A stretch of DNA of 6,503 bases from Candidatus Aminicenantota bacterium (GCA_011048485.1 DSDX01000045.1:1-6503), one strand, 5' to 3'. Counted from the stretch's first letter, positions 1 to 6,483 are shown. Notes: generated from the sequence alone by a model not told the origin. A program made the numbers and translations.

Positions 1-1347
1 GCCCAGTCCAACCGCAGTACGGTCCGGCCCTACGACGACGACCGGGACGGGCTCTTCGACGAGGACCCGCCCGAGGACATCGACGGCGACGGCTTCATTC
101 TCCAGGTCCGCAAGAAGGTCGAGCCCGGCAAGGGCACGATGATGATCGATCCGGACGACCCGTCGGGCCGGCTCATGGTCCGGGCCCCCGCGGGCAAGGG
201 CGACTACATCGTCTCGGCGGAAGGCTGGGACAACGACGGGGACGGCCGGGCGAACGAGGACGGCGTCGGCGGCCTGGACCTCCACCGCAACTATCCCGAG
301 AACTGGCGGCCCATGCCCGGCCTCGATCTGACCGGCCGCGGCTGGACCCAGGGCGGGGCCGGCGAGTATCCGCTGTCCGAGCCCGAGACACGGGCCGTCT
401 TCACCTTCCTTCTCCAGCACCCCAACGTCAGCGTCGTCCAGACCATGGACACGACCGTGCCCATGCTTCTGCACGGCCCGTCCACGAGCCGCATGAGCGA
501 GTCGATGTTCCCCGAGGACATGAAGATCTACCGGTACTTCGACGAAGAGGGCAAGAAGATCACCGGCTACCCCAACGCCGGGGACACCTTTTGGGACTAC
601 GCCAACCTGGGCCGCGGCGACCGGGCCATGCGCGCCCGGGCCGCGGAGATGGGCTTCGAGATCCCCAGCGAGCCCCAGGGGCGGCCCCTGTTCGGCCACT
701 CGCCCGACTTCGGCTACCTCTATTACGGGGCGGTCTGGTACGGCGACGAGCTCTGGAACGGCGGGCGGGTCAAGGACTACGACGGCGACGGCCGGGTGAC
801 CGACCTCGAGGCCCTCCGTTTCATCGACGAGGAGCTGGGCGGCCGCTACTTCAAGCCCTGGACCAAGTGCGACCATCCGACGCTCGGCGAGGTCGAGATC
901 GGAGGCTTCAATCCCAAGTTCTGGCGCCAGAACCCGCCCGTCGAGCTGCTCGAGGAATGGATCGAGAAGGAAGGCCGCTTCAATCTCTTCCTGGCCAAGT
1001 CGCTGCCCCAGGTCAAGATCGTTTCGGCGGAGATGAGGCCGGTCAGGAGAGAACAGGACACCTTCGAGCTCGTCGCCGTGTTCGCCAACGAGGGCTTCCT
1101 GCCCACGGCCCTCAAGATGGCCGAACGGGTCAAGATCGTCAGGCCCGACGCGGCCATGGTCCGCCTGCCGGCCGGGGCCGAGCTCGTAGGCGTCCGGTCG
1201 ACCCAGGAGATCGGGTTCATCCCGGGCGGCGAGAGGAAAGAGGTCCGCTGGAAGATCAAGGTCAAGCCGGGAACGTCGGGCGAGGCCGAGGTGTCCATCC
1301 AGTCGACCCGCGGCGGGATCGCCCGGACCAAGGTGAAGATCGGCTAG
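1..1347 (+). CDS. M14-family zinc carboxypeptidase-like protein, 5' end missing
   Basis: The frame is open from base 1, so the N-terminus, including the first zinc-ligand motif (HxxE), lies outside the window; 448 residues remain. Family features (partial numbering): a substrate-binding-like DLHRNYP at 93-99, where typical members have DLNRNFP; SEPETRA at 126-132; and a GDELW segment with E250 at the position of the catalytic glutamate. The position that normally supplies the third zinc ligand (HT/HS) reads TMDTT, so the histidine appears replaced by Asp150 or Met149. Acidic DxDGDG-type calcium-like loops occur near residues 12-32, 76-87 and 259-265. The last ~110 residues form a beta-rich, probably non-catalytic domain. 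The protein is probably exported and acts on peptides, but activity is uncertain given the substitution. Its stop overlaps the stop of the convergent regulator gene, and no terminator lies between them. Family assignment is fairly sure; substrate and activity are not. Confidence 0.85.
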   Translation, partial: AQSNRSTVRPYDDDRDGLFDEDPPEDIDGDGFILQVRKKVEPGKGTMMIDPDDPSGRLMVRAPAGKGDYIVSAEGWDNDGDGRANEDGVGGLDLHRNYPENWRPMPGLDLTGRGWTQGGAGEYPLSEPETRAVFTFLLQHPNVSVVQTMDTTVPMLLHGPSTSRMSESMFPEDMKIYRYFDEEGKKITGYPNAGDTFWDYANLGRGDRAMRARAAEMGFEIPSEPQGRPLFGHSPDFGYLYYGAVWYGDELWNGGRVKDYDGDGRVTDLEALRFIDEELGGRYFKPWTKCDHPTLGEVEIGGFNPKFWRQNPPVELLEEWIEKEGRFNLFLAKSLPQVKIVSAEMRPVRREQDTFELVAVFANEGFLPTALKMAERVKIVRPDAAMVRLPAGAELVGVRSTQEIGFIPGGERKEVRWKIKVKPGTSGEAEVSIQSTRGGIARTKVKIG

Positions 1348-2738
1348 GGGGCCCCCCCGGATCCGTCCCGCCTCCCGGGCTTGGCGGCGAGGCCGTAGGT
1401 CTTCATCTTGTAGGCCAGCATCCGCTCGGTGATGCCGAGGGTTCGGGCCGCCCGGCTCTTGATCCCGTCCGAGGCCCGCAAAGCGAGGCGGATCTCCTGG
1501 ACCTCGAGCCGGCGGACCTTGTCGACGAGAGAATCCCCGGACGGCCCCGGCCCTTCGCCGGCGGCCTCGGTGAAGTCCACGGGGAGATCGGCCAGGCCGA
1601 GGGCGTCCTTTTCGGCGAAGACGACGGCCCGTTCGACGACGTTCTCGAGCTCTCGGACGTTGCCGGGATAAGGGTGGCTCACCAGGGCGGCCATGGCCTC
1701 CCGGCTGACGCCCTGGATCCTCTTGCCCTCCCGTTCGCCGTATTTCTTGAGGAAGAGATCGACGAGAGGGGGGATGTCTTCCCTGCGCCGCCTGAGCGGG
1801 GGCACGACGATCGGGATGACGTTCAGGCGGTAGAAGAGGTCGGCCCTGAACCGCCCGTCCTTCCTCAGCGCTTCGAGGTCCTGGTTCGTCGCGGCGATGA
1901 CGCGGACGTCGGCCCGGAGGGCCTGGTTCGATCCGAGACGGTAGAACTCCCGGTCCTGGAGAAAACGCAGGAGCTTGACCTGGGCCCCGGGCGCCAGATC
2001 GCCGATCTCGTCGAGGAGGATCGTGCCTCCCGAGGCGCCCTCGAACTTGCCGATCTTGCGCTCGTGGGCCCCCGTGTAGGCCCCCTTTTCGGCGCCGAAG
2101 AGCTCCGCCTCGATCAACGCTTCGGGCAGGGAGGGGATGTTCAACGCGACGTACGGCCCGTTCTTGCGCGATGAGGCCTGATGGATCAGCCGGGCCACGA
2201 GGTCCTTGCCCGTGCCCGTCTCGCCCGAGATGAGCACCGTCGCCTCGCTCCGGGCCGCCTTCACGATCAGCCCGGCGACGTCGTCCATGACCGGCGAAGC
2301 GAAAACGAAGTTCCTGGAACTGAATTTCTCGTCGAGCCGTTCCTGGAGGGAGGAGATCTCCCGGCGGAGCTTTTGCCGCTCGGCGGCCCGTTCGAGCACG
2401 AGGAGGAACTTCTCGAAATCCAGGGGCTTGACGATGTAGTCGTAAGCGCCGGCCCGAACGGCCTCGACGGCCCGCTCGATGTTGCCGTAGGCCGTGACCA
2501 TGATCGGGGTGATCAGGGGATTCGCGGCCAACATCCCCCGGATGGCCTCGATGCCGGTGCCGTCGCCGAGCTTGTAGTCGACGATGGCGATATCGACGGG
2601 TTGGCGAAGGGCGGCCTCCTGGGCCTCTTTCACGGAAGCGGCTTCGACGACGGGATAACGGCGGGACTCCAGATACTCGCGGACGAGCGTGCGTTGGACC
2701 GGGTCGTCCTCGACGACCAAAATGAGGGGCTCGTTCAT
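1344..2738 (-). CDS. Sigma-54-dependent response regulator, NtrC family (REC-AAA+-Fis HTH)
   Basis: The 464-residue protein has the full three-domain layout. The receiver domain (about 4-120) has acidic D11/D12, phospho-acceptor D54 in IAIVDYK, T82 and K104. The AAA+ domain (about 143-370) has Walker A GETGTGK at 172-178, the sigma-54-contact loop GAYTGA at 219-224, Walker B LLDE with D243/E244, sensor-I-like ATN at 283-285 and the arginine-finger segment FRADLFYRL at 297-305. A Fis-type helix-turn-helix lies at 411-450. When phosphorylated it should oligomerise on upstream sites and use ATP hydrolysis to open sigma-54 RNA polymerase complexes. The contact loop has Tyr where Phe is usual, a conservative variant. 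The ATG sits 1 nt after the kinase stop, with GGGAG 6 nt before it, so kinase and regulator are a cognate coupled pair. It is the last gene of the operon. Likely targets include the sigma-54 promoter at the head of the same operon (inference). Confidence 0.95.
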   Translation of the reverse strand: MNEPLILVVEDDPVQRTLVREYLESRRYPVVEAASVKEAQEAALRQPVDIAIVDYKLGDGTGIEAIRGMLAANPLITPIMVTAYGNIERAVEAVRAGAYDYIVKPLDFEKFLLVLERAAERQKLRREISSLQERLDEKFSSRNFVFASPVMDDVAGLIVKAARSEATVLISGETGTGKDLVARLIHQASSRKNGPYVALNIPSLPEALIEAELFGAEKGAYTGAHERKIGKFEGASGGTILLDEIGDLAPGAQVKLLRFLQDREFYRLGSNQALRADVRVIAATNQDLEALRKDGRFRADLFYRLNVIPIVVPPLRRRREDIPPLVDLFLKKYGEREGKRIQGVSREAMAALVSHPYPGNVRELENVVERAVVFAEKDALGLADLPVDFTEAAGEGPGPSGDSLVDKVRRLEVQEIRLALRASDGIKSRAARTLGITERMLAYKMKTYGLAAKPGRRDGSGGAP

Positions 2739-2739
2739 G

Positions 2740-3981
2740 TCACGCTCCCGGGAGGTCGATGCGGAACTCGCTCCCTCCGCCGGCTGGACGGCCGACGGCG
2801 ATCGAGCCTCCGTGGGCCTCGACGATCTTCTTGGCCAGATAGAGGCCGATGCCCATACCCTTGTCTTTAGTCGTGTAGAACGGCTCGAAGAGCCGCGCGG
2901 CGGCTTCGGGCGAGAGGCCCGGCCCCGCGTCCCTCACCAGGACCTCGACCCGGTTCCCGGCCCGACGGCCGGCCACCCTGATGGCGCCGTCGGGGGACGC
3001 CTCCACGGCGTTCTTGAGGATATTGAGCAAGGCCTGGGCCAACAGATCGCGGTCCCCGGCCACCCGGACGCCGGGGACGAATTCCAGATTGACTCGGGGC
3101 GACGCGCCCGGCGCTTCGGCGGCGAGGTTGCCCGCGGCTAGGCGCAGAACATCATCGAGTTCCAAGGGCTCGATGTCGGGCCGGACGGCCTTGACCGCGC
3201 TTGAGAACCGGTCGATGACGCGGGAGATCGTCCGGACCTGAGCCTTGCCCAAATCGACGTCCTTCCGCGCCTCCGCCGGCGCCTTCCGGCCCAGGAGCTC
3301 GAGCACGAGGGCCAGGCTGTTCAGGGGGTTCTTGATCTCGTGGGCCACCCCCGAAGTGAAGGCCGAGATCTCCCGGAACCTCTCCTTTTCCAACCGTTCG
3401 GCCTCGGCCTCCCGGGACTTGGCCAGGTAGCCGGATTGGAGCCGGTAAAGGATCCGGAAGAACAGGGCGCCGACGAGAAGGAAGAGCCCGGCGAGCAGCA
3501 GGGCGGTCCGCCGCGACACGGCGATCATCTCCTCCATTCCCGTCAGGGCGTATCCGAGATAGAGCGAGCAGCGGCGGCCGTCCGCGGTGGCAAGATCGAT
3601 GCGCTCGCTGAGGATCTTGCCCGCGGGGGAATCGATGATCGCGGCCCGCTCGTCCCGGGCTTCGGCGAGGGAGATGGGCAGATAGCCCTCGAAGCGGGAG
3701 TTCCAAGCCAGGATGTTCCTGTCGGCGTCGAGAAGGGCGACGAAGTAGATCTCCTCGCCCGCTAGGATCGTTTCGAGGGCCGCCTCGGGGGCCAGGCCCT
3801 CGTCGAGGAACCGGGACACGGCCGAGCTCAGGATCCCGGCCGTCGCCCCGAGCTGGCCGCGGACGAGAGACTCGGTCCGGGCCTTGAGGCCGCGGTGTTG
3901 AAGGAAGACGGCCAGGGAGAAGAAGACGAACGCGCCGAGGAACGGGAGGACGAAGAACAGGAAGACGTTCCGGCGGTTCAA
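2740..3981 (-). CDS. Membrane sensor histidine kinase, NtrB/ZraS-like
   Basis: This 413-residue kinase has a transmembrane helix at about 6-27, an extracytoplasmic sensor region at about 28-157, a second helix at about 159-179, and a charged, probably coiled-coil linker (about 180-205) with no recognisable HAMP domain. The sensor contains LLDADRNILAWNS, which resembles PAS/Cache-like folds, so ligand sensing in the periplasm is plausible; the ligand is unknown. The H-box is VAHEIKNPLN with H214. The catalytic domain has the N-box around N324 (NILKNAVEA), the G1 box DAGPG at 351-355, and the F/G2 region LFEPFYTTK...GMGIGL ending at 380. The start is TTG (3981-3979), overlapping the upstream gene's TGA as TTGA. 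AGGAGG lies 11 nt before it, and the next in-frame Met is residue 149, inside the sensor region. It probably phosphorylates D54 of the regulator encoded 1 nt downstream. Confidence 0.93.
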   Translation of the reverse strand: MNRRNVFLFFVLPFLGAFVFFSLAVFLQHRGLKARTESLVRGQLGATAGILSSAVSRFLDEGLAPEAALETILAGEEIYFVALLDADRNILAWNSRFEGYLPISLAEARDERAAIIDSPAGKILSERIDLATADGRRCSLYLGYALTGMEEMIAVSRRTALLLAGLFLLVGALFFRILYRLQSGYLAKSREAEAERLEKERFREISAFTSGVAHEIKNPLNSLALVLELLGRKAPAEARKDVDLGKAQVRTISRVIDRFSSAVKAVRPDIEPLELDDVLRLAAGNLAAEAPGASPRVNLEFVPGVRVAGDRDLLAQALLNILKNAVEASPDGAIRVAGRRAGNRVEVLVRDAGPGLSPEAAARLFEPFYTTKDKGMGIGLYLAKKIVEAHGGSIAVGRPAGGGSEFRIDLPGA

Positions 3982-4412
3982 GTGCTGCCGAACCTCCTGA
4001 TGCCGCGCTTGGCCCTGGAGCCGCCCTGCCAGTTGGGGAAGCCGCGCTTGTCCCTGAGCTTAAAGATCTCGCCCCGGTAGCGGAGCTCGCGGGCGATGAT
4101 CGTCGGGGCCTGCCCCGGGACCTCGGCCAGGGAGCCGACGATCTCCACGCGTTCGCCGCCGTGGACGTCCTGGCCGAAGAACCAGGACGGGGCGATCTCG
4201 ACGTCGAAGGACCTGGCGCCGCCTCGCTCCTCGACCCGGAGGACGAGGAAGGGCGCCGTGCCTTTGTAGCGGGGCTCGAGGACGATCTCCCGGATTGTGC
4301 CCTCGATCCTGACCTCCGTGTCGACGTTGTAGAAGCGGGCCGGGGTCTGTCCCGCCGCCGGGACGGAGGCGAGCAGGGCGACGACGGACAGGGCCGCGAT
4401 CGTTGGACGCAT
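3978..4412 (-). CDS. Small secreted protein, possible OB-fold-like beta domain
   Basis: The 144-residue protein starts with a Sec-type signal peptide (MRPTIAALSVVALLASVPAAG, cleavage near 21-22). The mature part is rich in alternating beta-strand patterns: EVRIEGTIREIVLEP at 33-47, PFLVLRVEE at 54-62, SFDVEIAPSWFF at 68-79, ERVEIVGSLAEV at 87-98 and PTIIARELRYRG at 103-114. This order of short strands with glycine turns resembles periplasmic OB-fold proteins, but I cannot name a family. It ends with a conserved-looking LRDKRGFPNWQG (119-130) and a basic tail. ATG at 4412-4410 is chosen because GGGAGGT sits 5 nt upstream and a signal peptide follows; the longer frame running upstream is a shadow of the barrel gene. 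The start shares one base with the barrel stop (TGATG), and its stop overlaps the kinase TTG start. It may work with the barrel or modulate the kinase sensor; this is inferred from context only. Confidence 0.82.
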   Translation of the reverse strand: MRPTIAALSVVALLASVPAAGQTPARFYNVDTEVRIEGTIREIVLEPRYKGTAPFLVLRVEERGGARSFDVEIAPSWFFGQDVHGGERVEIVGSLAEVPGQAPTIIARELRYRGEIFKLRDKRGFPNWQGGSRAKRGIRRFGST

Positions 4413-5629
4413 CAGACACCTCCCTTTCGGGCGGTCGGCAGGTTCCACTCGAACCCACCCATGACATAATGGCTCTTCCACTCGAAGAGCGGATCGGTTG
4501 AACTGTTGTCGACATACGAATAGGCGATAAAGACCGAAAACCGCCGGAAATCCTTTTGCAGCCGGGTTTCGACGAGGTCCCGCCGGTCGTTCCGGACGGA
4601 TCCCAAGGGCACGCCGTCGAGGCTCATGCTGTCGACGCCCGGGTAGGTCTTGTCCGAATAGGTATAGCCGCTTTTCACCGATATCTCCCAGGGCAGGGCC
4701 AGGGTCAGCCGGGCGTTGAGCTGGTGACCGTCCCAGGAGAAGGCGTCCGCGCTGGGATTCTGGACCAGATAGAACTCCTCGATGGACTGGAACGGGTTCT
4801 CGCCGGTCACGATCCACTGCCTGACCGCCGAGGCGCTCAGCCCGACGACGTCCCCGAGCCCCTGGGCGGCGAGGAGGGAGACGGAGACGTTGCCGATGCC
4901 TGAGCCGCCGCCTCCGCTGTTGTATCGGGGGATGAAGCCGCTGCCCCCCTGGTACCGTTGTCCGCCCAAGCCGCCGCTCGAGCTCCCCTGCCCTTGGCCG
5001 CCGGTCCCGCCTCCGCTCGCGAGCAGCGGTTCGGTCTGGGCCTCGATAGGCTCGGGGAGGAAGGGATGAAGGAAGTACTTGTAGCCCCAGGCCGCGTCCG
5101 CCTTGAGCGTGGTCCGGCTCGGGAAGTACTTGTCGATCGACAGGGACGCCGATTGGCTCAGGAAATCGAACAGCGATTCCCTGAAAACGGCATAATGGCC
5201 TTGCCATTGGATCTTCAGGATGGAGGAGGGGGCGAGATACGTCTTGAAGGCCCCGAGCAGATCGGCGCCGACCGAGCTGAAGGGAGCATAGGCCTGGCGA
5301 TAGAATTGGCCCGAACCGCCCGCCGCGAAGTAAAAAGCGCTTTTCGGACCGGCCGGGGCGAGATAGTCGAGCCCGACATCGGCGGCCAGGAAGCTCAGGC
5401 CGGACGTCTCCCGGAAGATGGAATAGGAGGCGCTGGCCAGGAGCGAGAGGGCGGACAGATCCTGATCGACGGCCAGGGTGAAAGCCGAGATCTGATCGGA
5501 CACGGCCTCGCGCGTCTGAAACAGGTTCTCGGTGGCGTGCTGGTTGAACGAGAAATAGACGGTCCCCCCCCACATGGGCCAGGCCGACAGGAGTAAGACT
5601 GGGACGATGCGTCTCATCTTCTTTATCAT
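4412..5629 (-). CDS. Predicted outer-membrane beta-barrel protein
   Basis: The 405-residue product has a signal peptide (MIKKMRRIVPVLLLSAWPMW..., about 1-22) followed by many amphipathic beta strands rich in Tyr, Phe, Trp, Ser and Gly, for example SAFYFAAGGSGQFYRQ (97-112), LKIQWQGHYAVFRES (138-152), WEISVKSGYTYSDKTY (314-329) and RRFSVFIAYSYVDNSS (362-377). This alternation is typical of outer-membrane barrels. A Gly/Ser/Gln-rich low-complexity segment (about 205-246) splits the barrel into two halves and is probably an extracellular or periplasmic loop. I chose ATG at 5629-5627 because it immediately precedes the signal peptide and has GGGGG 9 nt upstream; an in-frame ATG at 5698 would place a hairpin inside the coding region and bury the signal peptide. 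A start at residue 5 is also possible. No specific family or substrate is recognised. It is the first gene of the tightly overlapping four-gene unit. Confidence 0.8.
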   Translation of the reverse strand: MIKKMRRIVPVLLLSAWPMWGGTVYFSFNQHATENLFQTREAVSDQISAFTLAVDQDLSALSLLASASYSIFRETSGLSFLAADVGLDYLAPAGPKSAFYFAAGGSGQFYRQAYAPFSSVGADLLGAFKTYLAPSSILKIQWQGHYAVFRESLFDFLSQSASLSIDKYFPSRTTLKADAAWGYKYFLHPFLPEPIEAQTEPLLASGGGTGGQGQGSSSGGLGGQRYQGGSGFIPRYNSGGGGSGIGNVSVSLLAAQGLGDVVGLSASAVRQWIVTGENPFQSIEEFYLVQNPSADAFSWDGHQLNARLTLALPWEISVKSGYTYSDKTYPGVDSMSLDGVPLGSVRNDRRDLVETRLQKDFRRFSVFIAYSYVDNSSTDPLFEWKSHYVMGGFEWNLPTARKGGV

Positions 5630-5661
5630 TATGCAAAACCCCCGCTGAATCAAGACGAACG

Positions 5662-5694
5662 GCCTCCTCTCCCCCGGACCGGGGGAGAGGAGGC
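5662..5694 (-). terminator. Strong 14-bp hairpin between the first and second operon genes
   Basis: Bases 5662-5675 (GCCTCCTCTCCCCC) are the perfect reverse complement of 5681-5694, with a 5-nt loop. On the minus strand the hairpin begins 11 nt after the stop codon of the calcium-motif gene. The following bases (GTTCGTCTTGATT) are only moderately T-rich, so this is not a textbook intrinsic terminator. It may be a partial terminator letting some transcription through to the barrel-kinase-regulator genes, or a 3'-end stabiliser that raises expression of the first gene over the rest. Confidence 0.65.
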
Positions 5695-5705
5695 TCATGA
5701 CCGGC

Positions 5706-6353
5706 TTAATGGCGTCCTTTTCTCTGGACGCTGCCCTTGGGGCCGGTGCCGTCGCAGACGCCCGCTCCGGCCATCCGGGCCGCGCCCGCGCCGCCCGAAC
5801 GGAAGGAGCCCTTGCCGAAGCTGGCCTTGGTGATGCTGCCGGCCTTCCGGCCTTGGGTCATCTCGGCCTCGCCCGGCTGACCGATCTTGTGCTGGGCCTT
5901 GTAGCCGAGGCCGTCCTCGGGCCTGACCCAATCGGGGTCCTGGCCGTTGGGGATGCCGTCGCCGTCATCGTCCCTGGCGAGCTGGTAGGCATAGCCCGCA
6001 TTCGCCTGGCCCGCGCCGGGGCCATTGACGGCGCCCTGGCGGTATTGATATCCCGTCCCGTCCGCGGGAGCGGTCCAGTCGGGATCCTGGCAATTGGGAA
6101 TGCCGTCCCCGTCGGCGTCGTTGGCCCGGTCATTGATCCCGTCGCCGTCCTCGTCGACGAAGGCGATCCTGTTCCGGTAACGGAACTCGGGCTTCGTCTG
6201 GGTCTGGGTCTGCGCCTGGACCCTGGCCTGGGCTTTGACCTCGGTCTGGACCTGGGCCTTTTCCTGGGCCTCGGTCCGGGTCGCCTCCTGGGCCGCGGCG
6301 AAAGCGAAGCCGAGGACCAGGAGCCCGACCGTGATGGCTATCATCTTTTTCAT
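5706..6353 (-). CDS. Secreted protein with thrombospondin-type-3-like calcium motifs
   Basis: The 215-residue product has a signal peptide (MKKMIAITVGLLVLGFAFAAAQ, cleavage near 21-22), then a low-complexity Gln/Thr/Ala/Glu/Lys stretch (22-54). Three aspartate loops follow, DEDGDGIND (67-75), DADGDGIPN (79-87) and DDDGDGIPN (128-136), matching the calcium-binding pattern of TSP3 repeats. The second and third are part of a 49-residue-spaced duplication that also shares QDPDW, PxDG and GY. The tail is Gly/Ala/Lys-rich and includes VCDGTGPKG (199-207); only two cysteines exist (C88, C200). ATG at 6353 is chosen because AAGGAGGT lies 6 nt upstream and the signal peptide starts there; an ATG 7 codons earlier would overlap that ribosome site. 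It is the first gene after the sigma-54 promoter. A secreted or surface calcium-binding structural role is inferred; the exact function is unknown. Confidence 0.82.
   Translation of the reverse strand: MKKMIAITVGLLVLGFAFAAAQEATRTEAQEKAQVQTEVKAQARVQAQTQTQTKPEFRYRNRIAFVDEDGDGINDRANDADGDGIPNCQDPDWTAPADGTGYQYRQGAVNGPGAGQANAGYAYQLARDDDGDGIPNGQDPDWVRPEDGLGYKAQHKIGQPGEAEMTQGRKAGSITKASFGKGSFRSGGAGAARMAGAGVCDGTGPKGSVQRKGRH
6196..6294 (-). repeat. Degenerate hexamer-like repeat encoding the Gln/Thr-rich segment
   Basis: The + strand repeats short units of the type GTCTGG / GCCTGG with variation, for example three near-copies at 6196-6211 and further ones to about 6294. On the coding strand these give Gln-Thr, Gln-Ala and Gln-Val dipeptides (residues ~22-54 of the calcium-motif protein). 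Such a tract can expand or contract, so its length may vary between strains. Confidence 0.55.
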
Positions 6354-6359
6354 CTCATG

Positions 6360-6367
6360 ACCTCCTT
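6360..6367 (-). promoter_or_regulatory. Ribosome binding site fixing the start of the calcium-motif gene
   Basis: Minus-strand AAGGAGGT, a full Shine-Dalgarno match, ends 6 nt before ATG 6353. It selects this ATG over the in-frame ATG at 6374, which lies upstream of it. Confidence 0.85.
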
Positions 6368-6388
6368 GAGTCATTTCGCCCTCTTATA

Positions 6389-6405
6389 TGCGAGTTGCGT
6401 GCCAA
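6389..6405 (-). promoter_or_regulatory. Sigma-54 (-24/-12) promoter for the five-gene operon
   Basis: Minus-strand TTGGCACGCAACTCGCA matches the sigma-54 consensus YTGGCACG-N4-TTGCW with one mismatch (TC for TT in the -12 element). The invariant GG and GC are present with the correct 12-nt offset. With C at 6390 as -12, transcription would begin near 6378, giving a ~25-nt leader that contains the ribosome site for ATG 6353. The operon it precedes encodes a sigma-54 activator, which makes the match more credible. Confidence 0.72.
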
Positions 6406-6416
6406 ACGGTAATATT

Positions 6417-6422
6417 ATTATA
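6417..6422 (-). promoter_or_regulatory. Possible sigma-70 -10 box (TATAAT)
   Basis: A perfect TATAAT occurs in an AT-rich stretch just upstream of the sigma-54 site, but no good -35 hexamer lies 16-18 nt before it. It might give basal expression, or the AT-rich DNA may simply aid bending between activator sites and the sigma-54 promoter. Confidence 0.25.
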
Positions 6423-6423
6423 T

Positions 6424-6438
6424 TCTGTTGGTTACAGA
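6424..6438. promoter_or_regulatory. Short palindrome TCTGT-N5-ACAGA upstream of the promoter
   Basis: The arms TCTGT and ACAGA flank TGGTT, about 46-60 bp upstream of the predicted start. It could be an operator, but five-base arms may arise by chance. Confidence 0.25.
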
Positions 6439-6450
6439 TTATCGCTATCG

Positions 6451-6472
6451 AAAAAGCCGACAATTATGTCGG
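6451..6472 (-). terminator. Hairpin plus T5: terminator of an upstream gene or part of an activator site
   Basis: On the minus strand CCGACA-TAAT-TGTCGG forms a 6-bp stem with a 4-nt loop, then C and TTTTT. This fits a small intrinsic terminator for a minus-strand gene lying beyond the right edge. The same bases also form a 16-bp palindrome within the expected enhancer region of the sigma-54 promoter, so the two readings compete. Confidence 0.5.
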
Positions 6473-6483
6473 GCCATGCGACA
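6467..6483. promoter_or_regulatory. Candidate upstream activator site TGTCG-N7-CGACA
   Basis: This 17-bp dyad is centred about 97 bp upstream of the predicted sigma-54 start, a typical distance for NtrC-class activator binding. It overlaps the 6457-6472 palindrome, and the octamer CGACAATT recurs at 6458 and 6479, 21 bp (two helical turns) apart. Binding by the operon's own regulator is inferred. Confidence 0.4.

Noticed and set aside
591..2174. Long + strand open frame of 527 codons spanning the peptidase end and the regulator gene
   Set aside because: It runs through two well-supported genes in the wrong frame or strand, is dominated by Arg/Gly/Pro/Ala from GC-rich shadow coding, and shows no domain motif.
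4507..4514. Perfect TGTCGACA palindrome resembling the candidate activator half-sites
   Set aside because: It lies inside the barrel coding region, is only 8 bp, and lacks the N7 spacing of the upstream site.
4413..5636. Minus-strand extension of the small secreted protein gene to a start at 5636
   Set aside because: The added ~400 residues are Arg/Pro-rich shadow sequence of the barrel gene; the ATG at 4412 has a strong ribosome site and starts a signal peptide.
5630..5655. TTTTGCA before the barrel gene as a second sigma-54 -12 element
   Set aside because: The -24 position reads AG instead of GG and the TGGCAC block is absent.
5630..5698. Longer barrel protein starting at ATG 5698
   Set aside because: It would translate through the 14-bp hairpin and put 23 polar residues in front of an obvious signal peptide.
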